Shown here one piece after another: positions 27,767 to 35,979 of a stretch of 64,000 nt of DNA. Where the stretch lies: the NCBI RefSeq assembly GCF_000332515.2, contig NZ_AOGZ02000008.1, positions 248,001-312,000 of the forward strand, written 5' to 3'. This stretch comes from Leptospira wolbachii serovar Codice str. CDC (GTDB taxonomy: Bacteria > Spirochaetota > Leptospiria > Leptospirales > Leptospiraceae). How positions within the stretch are numbered: the first letter of the stretch is position 1; the number at the start of each line of letters is the position of its first letter. Under the pieces are notes generated by a model. It was not told the origin of the DNA. It worked only from the letters and a program-made list of their open reading frames with translations, and ran no database searches. The position numbers were made by a program, and so were the translations under genes.

Positions 27767-28669
27767 ATGAATTCGCCAATTCGGGACTTAGAAGACCTAA
27801 AAACCTTCATATTTGTGGTGCAAGAGCGTAGTTTTACACAAGCGGCTCTGAAAATGGGTGTGACCAAAGCGGCCGTTGCCAAACGAATTTTAGGATTGGA
27901 AAAGGTTTGGAAGACCCAGCTTTTCTACCGCAATACAAGAAAAGTCGTTCCTACAAGAGAGGCGGAGCTCGTCTTTCAGAAAGTAACTTCTGTTTTAGAA
28001 AGTGTTAAGGAGTTAGAGAATTCCTTATCCAACAAAGATGAGTTAGAGGGAACCCTGCGGGTGACTTGTGTAAGTTCAATGGCCAGTAATTTTGTTTCTG
28101 ATATCATCGAACTCTTCCAGGAGCAAAATCCCAAAATTCAAATCCAGCTGATCGTAACAGATAGTCTTTTAGATCTTATGGAAGAATCGATTGATATCGG
28201 AATTCGCGTGGGTATGGATGCACCTGTAAATCTTGTGGGATCCTATCTCTTTAAAAATCGAATCTTGGCTGTAGTCAGTCCCAATTACTTAAAAAACACC
28301 AAGAAGATACACTCCGTCAAAGATTTAGAAACGCATAATCTTTTGTATTTGGATTTACATAAAGATTTACGATTTTCTGGTACGGAACTAACTCTGACCA
28401 AAATAACCAAAAAAAGAAATTTTTTTTCCAATGATGCTGCAAGTTTAGTGCAAATGGGACTCCGAGGAAAGGGGGTTCTTGTCCGATCGTTTTGGGACAT
28501 CGAAGATTATATACAATCCGGTAAACTCATTCCTATTCTAAAAGATTTCCCTTTGGAAAATTTCGGCAATGTCTGGGTAGTGCATCCTAACAACCGGACA
28601 CCATCCCGCAGGGTAATGGAGTTTCGCGATTTTCTGGAGTCGGAATGTAACCGTCGGTTCAATCAATAA
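27767..28669 (+). CDS. LysR-family transcriptional regulator
   Basis: About 300 residues from ATG at 27767; an open frame upstream adds 12 residues but crosses the promoter. The N-terminal winged helix has DLKTFIFVVQERSFTQAALKM, then a linker and an inducer-binding domain with LRVTCVSSMASNF and DIGIRVG. Divergent from the doxX-MDR-SDR run, the usual LysR layout, so it probably activates those genes. The last 11 bases overlap the endonuclease gene tail to tail. Confidence 0.9.
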   Translation: MNSPIRDLEDLKTFIFVVQERSFTQAALKMGVTKAAVAKRILGLEKVWKTQLFYRNTRKVVPTREAELVFQKVTSVLESVKELENSLSNKDELEGTLRVTCVSSMASNFVSDIIELFQEQNPKIQIQLIVTDSLLDLMEESIDIGIRVGMDAPVNLVGSYLFKNRILAVVSPNYLKNTKKIHSVKDLETHNLLYLDLHKDLRFSGTELTLTKITKKRNFFSNDAASLVQMGLRGKGVLVRSFWDIEDYIQSGKLIPILKDFPLENFGNVWVVHPNNRTPSRRVMEFRDFLESECNRRFNQ

Positions 28670-29423
28670 AGGGATTTTTGACGGACTGAATCCTTTCTAT
28701 GATTTCATTTTTTCGGATTTCAAAAGTATCAGGGGGATCGAGTTTGTTCCAGGTTTCGTAGAGTTTACGCCTTCCTTCTGGAATCGTTATTCGATACTTC
28801 CATTCCATATAGAAATAAATGCGGGCAATGTCCCCGCGAATGTTTTGTTTTGGTTCTGCTGTTTGTTCTTTAAAATTCACTTCAAAATCGCAAAGCCCAT
28901 AGTTTCTTTCTTCCCCTTCAATTTCTCCATAGGAAAAAATTCCCCGGTCTGCATTGATTTCTCCAGGAACGGGAACGATATTGTGTAAATCTGCTTCGAT
29001 TTGGTTGAATTCAGGATCTATTGCCTGGCAACACTTTCTTCCTCGCACCAGTTTTCCATTCAGTTCACAGTCTTTTTTAGTCCAACATTCGCGGTCTTTT
29101 CCAAAACTATGAGCAGGGACAATATGTTCCCATTCAATCCACGTTTGGCGGTGGTTGTCTTTTCTGCTGCTAAGTCCGCAGGATTCAAAATCAATTTTCA
29201 GTCGTCCGGGAACTTCCGTATCATCTGCAAACGAACAGCCACAATAGAAATCGGTTCCAACTTTTTTATAAAACCGTTTTAGGATCCGTTTGGCTTTTTG
29301 AAAGTCGGTGACCCGATTTTGTTTTTCATTTATGCGAGTTTTTTCCTCTGTTTGGGAATATAAAAACAAACTCAGAAAACAAATTAAGAAAAGGAGAATG
29401 CTAAAAAGTCGTAAATGTTTCAA
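28659..29423 (-). CDS. Endonuclease I family secreted nuclease (EndA/Vvn-like)
   Basis: 254 residues. A signal peptide or N-terminal membrane anchor is at residues 5-22 (FSILLFLICFLSLFLYS). The Vvn/EndA core is present: FYCGCSF, KIDFESCGL, WEHIVPAHSFG with the catalytic His, CWTKKDC, and QIEADLHNIVPVPGEINADRG with the metal ligand Asn/His. The many cysteines suggest disulfides, as in periplasmic Vvn. It should degrade DNA in the periplasm or outside. Confidence 0.9.
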   Translation of the reverse strand: MKHLRLFSILLFLICFLSLFLYSQTEEKTRINEKQNRVTDFQKAKRILKRFYKKVGTDFYCGCSFADDTEVPGRLKIDFESCGLSSRKDNHRQTWIEWEHIVPAHSFGKDRECWTKKDCELNGKLVRGRKCCQAIDPEFNQIEADLHNIVPVPGEINADRGIFSYGEIEGEERNYGLCDFEVNFKEQTAEPKQNIRGDIARIYFYMEWKYRITIPEGRRKLYETWNKLDPPDTFEIRKNEIIERIQSVKNPFID

Positions 29424-29454
29424 GGTGTTAGTTTGGGTTTTTAAAATACAAAAA

Positions 29455-30231
29455 TTACCAATTGTCTCGCATTCTTCGTAAAGTCAAAAATACCGAACGG
29501 TCATCGGAAATGGGTTCTTTTAATTCCCGCAGTCGGTTGCCCACAGAACTTGTTTTCCTTCTGAAAAATGGATTTAGTTTTTTTTCTGCTCCCATTTCGG
29601 AAACTTGAAAGGGTCCTAGAGTGGATTTGTATTCTTCTCGGAAACCATTTTTTGGGTCTACATGTTCGGCAAACTTGAGATTATTTTCCCAGTAGTCGTG
29701 CCCTGGATACAGCAAACAACTGTCAGGTAGAGTTTCAAAACGAGACTGGATGGTTTCATACAAGGCATTTGGATCTCCGCCGCGAAAACAATTTCCTACT
29801 CCTACGTTGAAAAGCGTATCGCCAGAAAATATTCCAAGGATGGTCTTTGGATTTCTATGAACAAAACTTAAGTGAGAAAATGTATGTCCAGGTGTATCCC
29901 AAACCACAAGCGATTCTTGTTCCACAGAAAAGGCAATATCTCCTTCCTTTAGCATTTGATCGATTCCAGGAATTTTGTCTTTGGCATTGGAATGTCCGTA
30001 GACAATGGCTTTCGTTTCTTCCTTTAGTTCTAAATTTCCTTGGGTATGGTCTCCATGTTCATGGGTATTGAGAATTCCCCGGATCTTCACACCCAATTGT
30101 TTGGAATGTGTTAGTATCGATTTTGCATCGAAGGGATCTATGGCATAAGCTTCGCCCGATCGGTTGGAATACACAAGATAGGTAAAATTTCTAAGGGGAG
30201 AGTTTGTAAAGATGGGAAGGATTTCTATCAT
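29455..30231 (-). CDS. gloB: Hydroxyacylglutathione hydrolase (glyoxalase II), metallo-beta-lactamase fold
   Basis: 258 residues. The binuclear metal motif is NTHEHGDHTQGN, with more ligands in TPGHTFSH, FSGDTLF and LYPGHDYWENNLKF. GNCFRGGDPNALYE and NPFFRRK fit glyoxalase II specifically over other beta-lactamase-fold hydrolases. It hydrolyses S-D-lactoylglutathione, consistent with a glutathione-using cell. The ATG at 30231 starts 24 bases after the stop of serA. Confidence 0.9.
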   Translation of the reverse strand: MIEILPIFTNSPLRNFTYLVYSNRSGEAYAIDPFDAKSILTHSKQLGVKIRGILNTHEHGDHTQGNLELKEETKAIVYGHSNAKDKIPGIDQMLKEGDIAFSVEQESLVVWDTPGHTFSHLSFVHRNPKTILGIFSGDTLFNVGVGNCFRGGDPNALYETIQSRFETLPDSCLLYPGHDYWENNLKFAEHVDPKNGFREEYKSTLGPFQVSEMGAEKKLNPFFRRKTSSVGNRLRELKEPISDDRSVFLTLRRMRDNW

Positions 30232-30255
30232 TGGATTTTTTCCTTCCCATCATTT

Positions 30256-31479
30256 TTAGTAGAGAATTCGAGTGCGAATCGAATGTTTATGGGCTTTGAT
30301 TTTATCTTTCAATTCATCACCCAAGTTTTTGTCAATTTCCATGCTCAAATAACCAATATTAGATGAGGTACTTAAATTTTGAGTCAAGATATTTCCTCCC
30401 ATATCGGAGATGATGGAGTTGATATCTCTTAAGAACCCTGGTTGGTTTTGGTGAATATTGAGAATTCTGTGGTATCCCGATTTTAAACTTCCAAGTTCAA
30501 TATTGGGAAAATTTACAGAAAATGTTGTGGACCCATTGTTAACATACTTCAAAAGTTTTTCTGCTACTTCGGAACCAATATTTTTTTGTGCCTCTTCCGT
30601 AGAACCACCGACATGAGGAGTAAGGATGACATTCGGTAAACCTTGGAGGGGACTTACAAAAGGATCATCATTAGACTTTGGTTCTTCTGGAAATACATCG
30701 ACACCAGCACCAGCCAGTTTTCCTGATTTTAGTCCCTCCACAAGAGCCTCAATTTCTAAAACTTTTCCGCGAGATAGGTTTAAAAGATAAGCACCTTGTT
30801 TGACAACTTTCAAATGTTCTTTGCGAAATAGATTTTTCGTTTCTTCCGTTTCAGGAACATGAAAGGTAATAAAATCAGATTGGCTGAGTAGCTCTTCATA
30901 AGTGTGTACCGATGAGGCATTCCCAAGGGGAAGTTTGGAAATGATATCAAAAAAGATTACCTTCATTCCCATAGATTCCGCAAGTACAGAGACTTGTGAT
31001 CCAATATGTCCGTACCCGATGATTCCTAAGGTTTTTCCTCGTACTTCAAAACAACCCTTAGCAATTTTATTCCATTTACCGAGGTGGACATCGCGCGATT
31101 GGTCGGTTGCTTTTCTTGCTAGCATAATGATCTCAGCAATCACAAGTTCTGCCACAGACCTTGTATTGCTGTAAGGAGCGTTGAAGACAGGAATGGCACG
31201 TTTTTCTGCTTCGTCTAATTCCACTTGGTTGGTTCCAATACAGAAACATCCAACGGTCATTAATTTCTTAGCATTCTGGAGAGCTTTCATTGTAACATTT
31301 GTTTTGCTACGAATGCCCAAAACATGTACATCAGCAATTCTTTCTATGAGTTCCGCTTCTTCCATCGCATCTTTGACGAGAGTGACGTCAAAACCGTCTC
31401 GGTGGAAAAGTTCGTAAGCATCCTTGTGGATGTTTTCCAGAAGTAGGACTTTTATTTTTCCTTTGGGATAAGATACCAT
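30256..31479 (-). CDS. serA: D-3-phosphoglycerate dehydrogenase
   Basis: 407 residues, close to the E. coli SerA length (410). VGCFCIGTNQVELDEA, NAPYSNTRSVAELVIAEI, GIIGYGHIGSQ, SRGKVLE and the catalytic HVGGSTEEAQ lie in order, followed by a C-terminal ACT domain of the serine-binding type (GYHRILNIHQNQPGFLRDIN). It starts serine synthesis from 3-phosphoglycerate and is probably feedback-inhibited by serine. Divergent from the lipoprotein gene 57 bases away. Confidence 0.93.
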   Translation of the reverse strand: MVSYPKGKIKVLLLENIHKDAYELFHRDGFDVTLVKDAMEEAELIERIADVHVLGIRSKTNVTMKALQNAKKLMTVGCFCIGTNQVELDEAEKRAIPVFNAPYSNTRSVAELVIAEIIMLARKATDQSRDVHLGKWNKIAKGCFEVRGKTLGIIGYGHIGSQVSVLAESMGMKVIFFDIISKLPLGNASSVHTYEELLSQSDFITFHVPETEETKNLFRKEHLKVVKQGAYLLNLSRGKVLEIEALVEGLKSGKLAGAGVDVFPEEPKSNDDPFVSPLQGLPNVILTPHVGGSTEEAQKNIGSEVAEKLLKYVNNGSTTFSVNFPNIELGSLKSGYHRILNIHQNQPGFLRDINSIISDMGGNILTQNLSTSSNIGYLSMEIDKNLGDELKDKIKAHKHSIRTRILY

Positions 31480-31536
31480 AGGAACAGGATTTTTTCCTTT
31501 GCTAAACCTTGCACCTCGAAAAAGGTTGAGCTTACC

Positions 31537-32082
31537 ATGGAAAGAATCTTGTCCTTTACCCGAATTTCCTCCATTTTCCTCCTTTTTTCGGTTTTTGTTT
31601 CCTGCTCTGGGACCAAGGCCTATGTGGTCACACCGGAACCGACCTTAGAGCAACAAACTGCCATTTCCAAAGAGATTTGTTTACGAAAATTTTTACTGGT
31701 TTTCGGAAAACGCCCTTGTGTGTATTTTAAAGCGGAACGAGACAATAGCACGGGCCTTGTGCAATACTTTCTACTGTATGAAATTGGAACCTTTGACGTA
31801 GACCTACCGATTGGTGTTTCTTTAAAGTTAGGTGATACTTGGCACAACCTAAAACGCACAAATACCGATTATTCAGATACAATCGTAATTAGTTCGGCCA
31901 TTTCTTCAGAGATCATTCCCAAAGTGGGTGAGAGCCAAAACATTGGCATTAGTTATACGAACCGAAAGGAAACGATCAACTACTACTTGAGTTCGGGCCA
32001 AACGGCTTCTTTCCAATCGAATCTCTCTAAATTGATCCGTACTATCGAATCAGAGCCAAAACTCAATATTAATAAAAAGTAA
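31537..32082 (+). CDS. Hypothetical lipoprotein
   Basis: 181 residues. A signal with a spirochaete-type lipobox, LLFSVFVSC at residues 15-23, predicts a lipid anchor. The rest is beta-rich (VQYFLLYEIGTFDVDL, IGVSLKLGDTWHNL, NIGISYTNRKETI). No family is recognised. It faces serA and ends just before a shared terminator. Its ATG at 31537 has no strong ribosome site. Confidence 0.7.
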   Translation: MERILSFTRISSIFLLFSVFVSCSGTKAYVVTPEPTLEQQTAISKEICLRKFLLVFGKRPCVYFKAERDNSTGLVQYFLLYEIGTFDVDLPIGVSLKLGDTWHNLKRTNTDYSDTIVISSAISSEIIPKVGESQNIGISYTNRKETINYYLSSGQTASFQSNLSKLIRTIESEPKLNINKK

Positions 32083-32106
32083 TATTTTTGTTAACCTGCT
32101 AAAACG

Positions 32107-32143
32107 AAAAAGCCTCCAAGGATTGAATCCCGGAGGCTTTTTT
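32107..32143. terminator. Bidirectional Rho-independent terminator between the lipoprotein gene and lysS
   Basis: AAAAAGCCTCC (32107-32117) and GGAGGCTTTTTT (32132-32143) form an 11-bp stem with T-runs on both sides, so it can stop transcription of both convergent genes. The loop contains a further short complementary pair (GGATT...AATCC). Confidence 0.85.
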
Positions 32144-32211
32144 ATGTTTGGAGCAGATCGCAAGAATCCTTTAGATCAACTCTTTTTCATTTTTAGAATC
32201 CGCTCGTGATT

Positions 32212-33705
32212 CTATTCTGGTCTCATTAAAGGAAAGAGGATGGTGTCCCGAATGGAGTGGGAATCCGTGAGTAACATCACAAGCCGATCGATTCCAATGC
32301 CAAGTCCCCCTGTGGGTGGGAGTCCATATTCCAATGCGCGGATATAGTCATCATCCATCATAAAGGCTTCATCATCACCAGCTTCTCTTTGTTTCACCTG
32401 TTCTTCAAATCGTTCTCTTTGGTCAAAAGGGTCGTTTAACTCAGTGAATGCGTTTCCGATCTCGCGACCGGCCACATAAGGCTCAAATCGTTCCACATAC
32501 TTTGGATCATCTTCCCTGGATTTAGCAAGAGGAGAGAGTTCTTTCGGAAAATCTGTGATAAAGATTGGTTGGATGAGGTGTGGTTCCACAAGGGAGCTGA
32601 AAACATCATCACATACCTTCCAAATGGATACCGAATCAGAAGAGTCCACACCTTTCGCTTTCGCCTGAGCTATGGCATCTTTTAGATCTGTAATTTGGCT
32701 AAAATCAATTCCAGAATAGTCTTTTATGATATCAATGTACTTCGCACGTTTCCATGGAGGAGAAATATCGATTTGGTCTTTACCATAAGCAAATTTTAAT
32801 CCTTTGCCAATGGACTGGGCGACGGAAACAATCATTCTCTCGGTAAGAGACAACATGGCTTCCATATCACCAAAAGCCATGTAGGCTTCCATCATCGTAA
32901 ATTCGGGATTGTGTTTTGTAGAGATTCCTTCGTTTCGAAAGTTTCTGTTTAATTCAAAAACTCGGTCAAGGCCACCAACGATCAGTCGTTTCAAATAAAG
33001 CTCAGGAGCAATGCGAAGGAAGAGTTCCATATCCAATGTATTGTGGTGAGTGACAAAGGGACGAGCTGCCGCCCCACCCGCAATGGGTTGCATCATAGGA
33101 GTTTCTACTTCTAAAAATCCTTCATTTGTCAAAAATTTCCGAATTTCTGAAATGATCCGAGAACGCATTTTGAATGTTTCTCTCACGTTTTCATTGACAA
33201 CCAGATCCACATAGCGCATGCGATAACGTTGTTCTACATCAGAGAAGGCATCATAAACAACGCCGTCTTTTTCTTTCACAACAGGAAGAGGGCGTATGCA
33301 TTTTGCTAGCAATTGAACGCTTGTTAAGTGGAGTGTGGTTTCTCCTTTTTGCGTTTGAAAGAGCCATCCTTCCACACCAATCCAGTCACCTAAATCTAAA
33401 GATTTAAAAATAGAATAATTTTCTTCGCCTAAATCATCTCTTGTGGCGTACAGTTGGATGAGCCCTTCTGCATCTCGGAGGTGAGCAAAACTTGCTTTTC
33501 CCATTACACGTTTTGCATGCAATCGGCCTCCCAACTTAAAGGATATTTTTTCTGTTTGGCTCGGATCAAATCCTGTAAGCAGAGATTTTGAATTTGCATT
33601 GGGAAAAAAACGAAGTGGGTAGGGATTGATTCCTTTTGCTTTTAAATCGTTAATCTTTTGAATGCGTTGTTGGGTAAGTTCGTTGGAATCTTTAATTTCA
33701 TCCAT
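32212..33705 (-). CDS. lysS: Lysyl-tRNA synthetase, class II
   Basis: 497 residues, the usual LysS length. The anticodon-binding OB-fold is at residues 60-150, then motif 1 ([20 protein letters not shown]), motif 2 ([20 protein letters not shown]) and motif 3 ([18 protein letters not shown]). It charges tRNA-Lys. Codon reading starts ATG at 33705; the YdcF-like gene ends directly upstream, so the two are one transcript. Confidence 0.96.
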   Translation of the reverse strand: MDEIKDSNELTQQRIQKINDLKAKGINPYPLRFFPNANSKSLLTGFDPSQTEKISFKLGGRLHAKRVMGKASFAHLRDAEGLIQLYATRDDLGEENYSIFKSLDLGDWIGVEGWLFQTQKGETTLHLTSVQLLAKCIRPLPVVKEKDGVVYDAFSDVEQRYRMRYVDLVVNENVRETFKMRSRIISEIRKFLTNEGFLEVETPMMQPIAGGAAARPFVTHHNTLDMELFLRIAPELYLKRLIVGGLDRVFELNRNFRNEGISTKHNPEFTMMEAYMAFGDMEAMLSLTERMIVSVAQSIGKGLKFAYGKDQIDISPPWKRAKYIDIIKDYSGIDFSQITDLKDAIAQAKAKGVDSSDSVSIWKVCDDVFSSLVEPHLIQPIFITDFPKELSPLAKSREDDPKYVERFEPYVAGREIGNAFTELNDPFDQRERFEEQVKQREAGDDEAFMMDDDYIRALEYGLPPTGGLGIGIDRLVMLLTDSHSIRDTILFPLMRPE

Positions 33706-34344
33706 TTAAAGGACACCTCTAATATAAGAATACAGATAACGTACAAATTCGCCGGTAATTTCCCGAACCCCATCTTCCGACAAAAACCAATTGGAACCAG
33801 AGACATCAGATGGAAATCCATAAGCTGTCACCTTGACAGGCAAACTGGCTAAGGTTTTGCGATAGGTTCCTAAAACTCGTTTGGTTTCATATTCTCGACT
33901 AAGGAGTAAGACACTCCCTAAGTTATCGGAAACAGCTATTTTTAATAGGTTTTTGGATGCCTCGTCTGTGTCACCCATTTTGGTTCCTGCGATTACCAAA
34001 GAGGATACAAGCCCGGGGCCAATTCCTAAGGAACTCAAATGTTCCTTGATTTTTGTTTCTCTTTCTTGCGGTGAATCGAGTAAATTTTGTGATTTATCTT
34101 CTCGTATAACAAGGATCAGCTTTTTGAAATCAGATCGCTGTGCTAATGTCGCCACAGCTTTAAGAATTTTTTTGGATGGCAAGGGGTTTGAGACTTCTAA
34201 CACAGCCACATCTGACTTTTGGTAAGTTTCAGAGGATTTTAACCAATAGGGGGCGGAAAGGATGAGACCAACCAAAACAAATAAAGGAGAAAGGAAGCCT
34301 ATTAATAGGAGTTTGAGTCGAAACGTAAGATCGGATACTTGCAT
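33706..34344 (-). CDS. Membrane-anchored YdcF/ElyC/SanA-like protein (DUF218), uncertain
   Basis: 212 residues. One N-terminal membrane segment (residues 10-32: LKLLLIGFLSPLFVLVGLIL), then a soluble domain. The order ILVIREDKS ... AGTKMGDTDEASKNLLKIA ... GSVLLLSREYETKR ... TAYGFPSD ... IRGVL loosely follows the DUF218 Rossmann-like family, but the acidic and Ser/Thr motif (normally E-S-x-N-T-x-E-N) is degenerate. The assignment is tentative. It lies directly upstream of lysS with no gap. Confidence 0.5.
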   Translation of the reverse strand: MQVSDLTFRLKLLLIGFLSPLFVLVGLILSAPYWLKSSETYQKSDVAVLEVSNPLPSKKILKAVATLAQRSDFKKLILVIREDKSQNLLDSPQERETKIKEHLSSLGIGPGLVSSLVIAGTKMGDTDEASKNLLKIAVSDNLGSVLLLSREYETKRVLGTYRKTLASLPVKVTAYGFPSDVSGSNWFLSEDGVREITGEFVRYLYSYIRGVL

Positions 34345-34360
34345 ACTTGACCCCTACAAC

Positions 34361-35743
34361 CTACTGAAATGTGAGTGCAAGTGACAAGAGAAAATTCATC
34401 TCCTTGACGAAAGAACCCGTTTTCCTAACCTGTCCATACATACACACCTGCTCGGATGGTGGAATTGGTAGACACGCTACTTTGAGGTGGTAGTGCCGCA
34501 AGGTGTGGGGGTTCGAGTCCCCCTTCGAGCATAAATTATATCCTTCAGACACACTAGACCCAGTTAGAAGCTCCCTCAAGGGTTCGGCGTATTTAACATT
34601 GGCTAGAAAACTAAACTCTTCCAGATAGCATTTTGACCACTTCGGGGAAATATATCCATAGCTTCGGAAAGATTGCTTGAGGATATTGTTACGAGCTTCT
34701 GCTCCATTGGATGTCACCGATTGTTTTGTTACCCACCTTTCTCTAGACATATTGTATCTAGGATCATTTGATCTTTTGCTATGGTTCACAGATTTATGAT
34801 TTTTATAATCCCACAAAAATTCATAACCAGTGTCAGTCCAAAGTATGGAAGACTTAGGAAACTTTTCTTCTAAGTCTTTTTGAAGGTAATAACTATTCGC
34901 AAGTGGAAGGGAAGTGTAGAATGTCCATTTCCCAACAACTCCAGTAGTATGGCATAGTATCCCTTTCTGTTCCCCGCCAATTGAATTAGAGAGATAAATG
35001 GAACTTACTCCAGTGTTATATCTTCTTGAGCGGAAAGAGTTTGCTCGCAAAGAAGAACTGAATAAAATCACAGAATCAGCAACACAAACAGGGTTTTCCT
35101 TCGCTATTTCTCTATAGTCTCCTTCACTTGGTAGAGTGATTGGATTCTTCTTATAATGCTCATCCAATTCCAGATACATTTGTTCCCTTAACTTCTCATT
35201 AAGTAGAGAACAAAAGATTTGAATTCGTCTTTTGAGCCTATAACTAGCCTTATACGGTAAATTTAACTTTCTGGAAATCTCGCTAGAAGTGTAAGACTTA
35301 GGGTAACTTAAAATTTGATTTTCTAGGATATATGAAAAATAGGATAGGGGAAGTTTGAATCTATCTAAAGGGGTGTTCGCTGTTATACTAACTTGTTTGT
35401 AACAGTTAGAGCATCTTGCCATTGTAGGTCTGTTTTTGAATTTGTGGAAAACTAAATTAGGGTTAGGGCAATTGCAGGACTTAGGAAATAATTTGGAAAG
35501 GATCGTTAGAGTTTTTGTGGCATAGATTTTGTCGAGTTCTGGAGAAGCTTTGAGGGGGTTTGTGTAGTTCTTGAAGGGTTTATTTTTGCGGGGTTTGAGG
35601 GAGCTTCTAAGTGGATTAGTGTGTGCTAACGGCCTAATGGGCCTTCGAGCAAAAATCAAACTAATCACAACCCAATCATTCAATACATATAGATCGACTC
35701 GAACAGTTTTGTGAGCCGAATCGTTGCGACCCATAGGGAGCAA
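34361..35743 (-). CDS. IS1595/ISXO2-like transposase frame, reading out of both ends of the element
   Basis: The open frame is 460 residues. Residues about 90-115 form an N-terminal zinc ribbon (CNCP then CSNCYKQVSITANTPLDRF), followed by a helix-turn-helix (SEISRKLNLPYKASYRLKRR) and a DDE/N-type catalytic region: CVADSVIL, LWTDTGYEF and TSNGAEARNN with YLEEFSF. This matches ISXO2-like transposases. Only residues about 35-404 come from the element. The first 30 residues derive from flanking DNA, and the last 57 are read through the element end, antisense across the tRNA-Leu gene, up to a stop at 34361. No in-frame ATG, GTG or TTG exists inside the element before the ATG at the CSNC motif, so the true protein ends are unclear. 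Confidence 0.7.
   Translation of the reverse strand: MLPMGRNDSAHKTVRVDLYVLNDWVVISLIFARRPIRPLAHTNPLRSSLKPRKNKPFKNYTNPLKASPELDKIYATKTLTILSKLFPKSCNCPNPNLVFHKFKNRPTMARCSNCYKQVSITANTPLDRFKLPLSYFSYILENQILSYPKSYTSSEISRKLNLPYKASYRLKRRIQIFCSLLNEKLREQMYLELDEHYKKNPITLPSEGDYREIAKENPVCVADSVILFSSSLRANSFRSRRYNTGVSSIYLSNSIGGEQKGILCHTTGVVGKWTFYTSLPLANSYYLQKDLEEKFPKSSILWTDTGYEFLWDYKNHKSVNHSKRSNDPRYNMSRERWVTKQSVTSNGAEARNNILKQSFRSYGYISPKWSKCYLEEFSFLANVKYAEPLRELLTGSSVSEGYNLCSKGDSNPHTLRHYHLKVACLPIPPSEQVCMYGQVRKTGSFVKEMNFLLSLALTFQ
34404..34431 (+). promoter_or_regulatory. Candidate promoter for tRNA-Leu
   Basis: TTGACG (34404-34409), a 16-base spacer and TAACCT (34426-34431) resemble a vegetative promoter. The predicted start near 34438 would leave about a 12-base leader before the tRNA at 34450. 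A weak -10 (TAACCT) lowers confidence. Confidence 0.45.
34450..34531 (+). tRNA. tRNA-Leu (anticodon GAG)
   Basis: An 82-base cloverleaf: acceptor GCTCGGA pairs with TTCGAGC (one G-U pair), the D arm has TGGAATTGGTAGACA, the anticodon stem CTACT/GGTAG encloses loop TTGAGGT with anticodon GAG, and the T arm is GGGGGTTCGAGTCCCCC. A variable arm, expected in tRNA-Leu, spans TGCCGCAAGGTGT. CCA is not encoded. The gene lies on the plus strand, and the final ten bases are repeated at 35642-35651, the far end of an inserted element. Confidence 0.95.
34549..34579. repeat. Left terminal inverted repeat of the IS-like element
   Basis: ACACACTA (34549-34556) and TTAGAAGCTCCCTCAA (34564-34579), separated by seven bases, are matched by the reverse complement of the right end with a six-base separation. 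The two blocks of 8 and 16 bases are identical in both ends. Confidence 0.8.
35595..35624. repeat. Right terminal inverted repeat of the IS-like element
   Basis: The reverse complement of this interval reads ACACACTA, six bases, then TTAGAAGCTCCCTCAA, matching 34549-34579 with one indel and a few changes in the middle. The 17 bases outward to the duplication do not match closely apart from an ATTA stretch. Confidence 0.8.
35642..35651. repeat. Copy of the tRNA-Leu 3' end, target duplication or attachment repeat
   Basis: CCTTCGAGCA is identical to the last ten bases of tRNA-Leu at 34522-34531. Downstream similarity continues weakly (AAAATCA against TAAATTA). It is either the target duplication of the insertion or an att-like core. 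Confidence 0.65.
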
Positions 35744-35979
35744 TGATTATGACAAGCCGACCCGGATGGGAGGCGACGAACAAAACCAGCTACAGGCGTG
35801 CCTCGGAGCGTCGTTTGGACAAGATGTCCAAACAGCGGAGAGGTCGAGCCCCCTACAAGCAACGCACACGATCTAATATCATCATTATACTCTTCTTAAC
35901 CTAACGACTGATTGAGTCTTTAGCAATATCACAAAAGATCCATCTTACTTCACCGGAAGGGAGGCTTACGAACAAACAC
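35652..35979. other. Non-coding stretch between the IS element and the hydrolase gene
   Basis: 328 bases without a supported gene. It holds a hairpin-forming pair GTTTGGAC/GTCCAAAC (35813-35833, five-base loop). It also has two imperfect copies of a roughly 30-base sequence, starting CCGGATGGGAGGC at 35762 and CCGGAAGGGAGGC at 35953, each followed by a shared ACGAACAAA. Two short open frames cross it but have no ribosome sites or family features. Confidence 0.55.

Larger units (their letters stand above)
34532..35641 (-). mobile_element. 1.1-kb IS1595-family-like insertion element next to tRNA-Leu
   Basis: About 1110 bp lies between two copies of CCTTCGAGCA, one being the tRNA 3' end (34522-34531), the other at 35642-35651. 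Inside are imperfect terminal inverted repeats and one ISXO2-like transposase frame on the minus strand. Each repeat starts 17 bases from the flanking duplication. The IS boundaries are set by the duplication and may be shifted by a few bases. No other copy is in the window. Confidence 0.65.

Noticed and set aside
34361..34531. Protein tail of the transposase frame ending CSKGDSNPHTLRH... as real C-terminus
   Set aside because: These residues come from reading tRNA-Leu(GAG) backwards; the tRNA is clear, so the tail is an artefact of the insertion.
35813..35833. GTTTGGAC/GTCCAAAC hairpin as a terminator
   Set aside because: No T-run and no gene ends near it; it is listed only as a hairpin in the gap.
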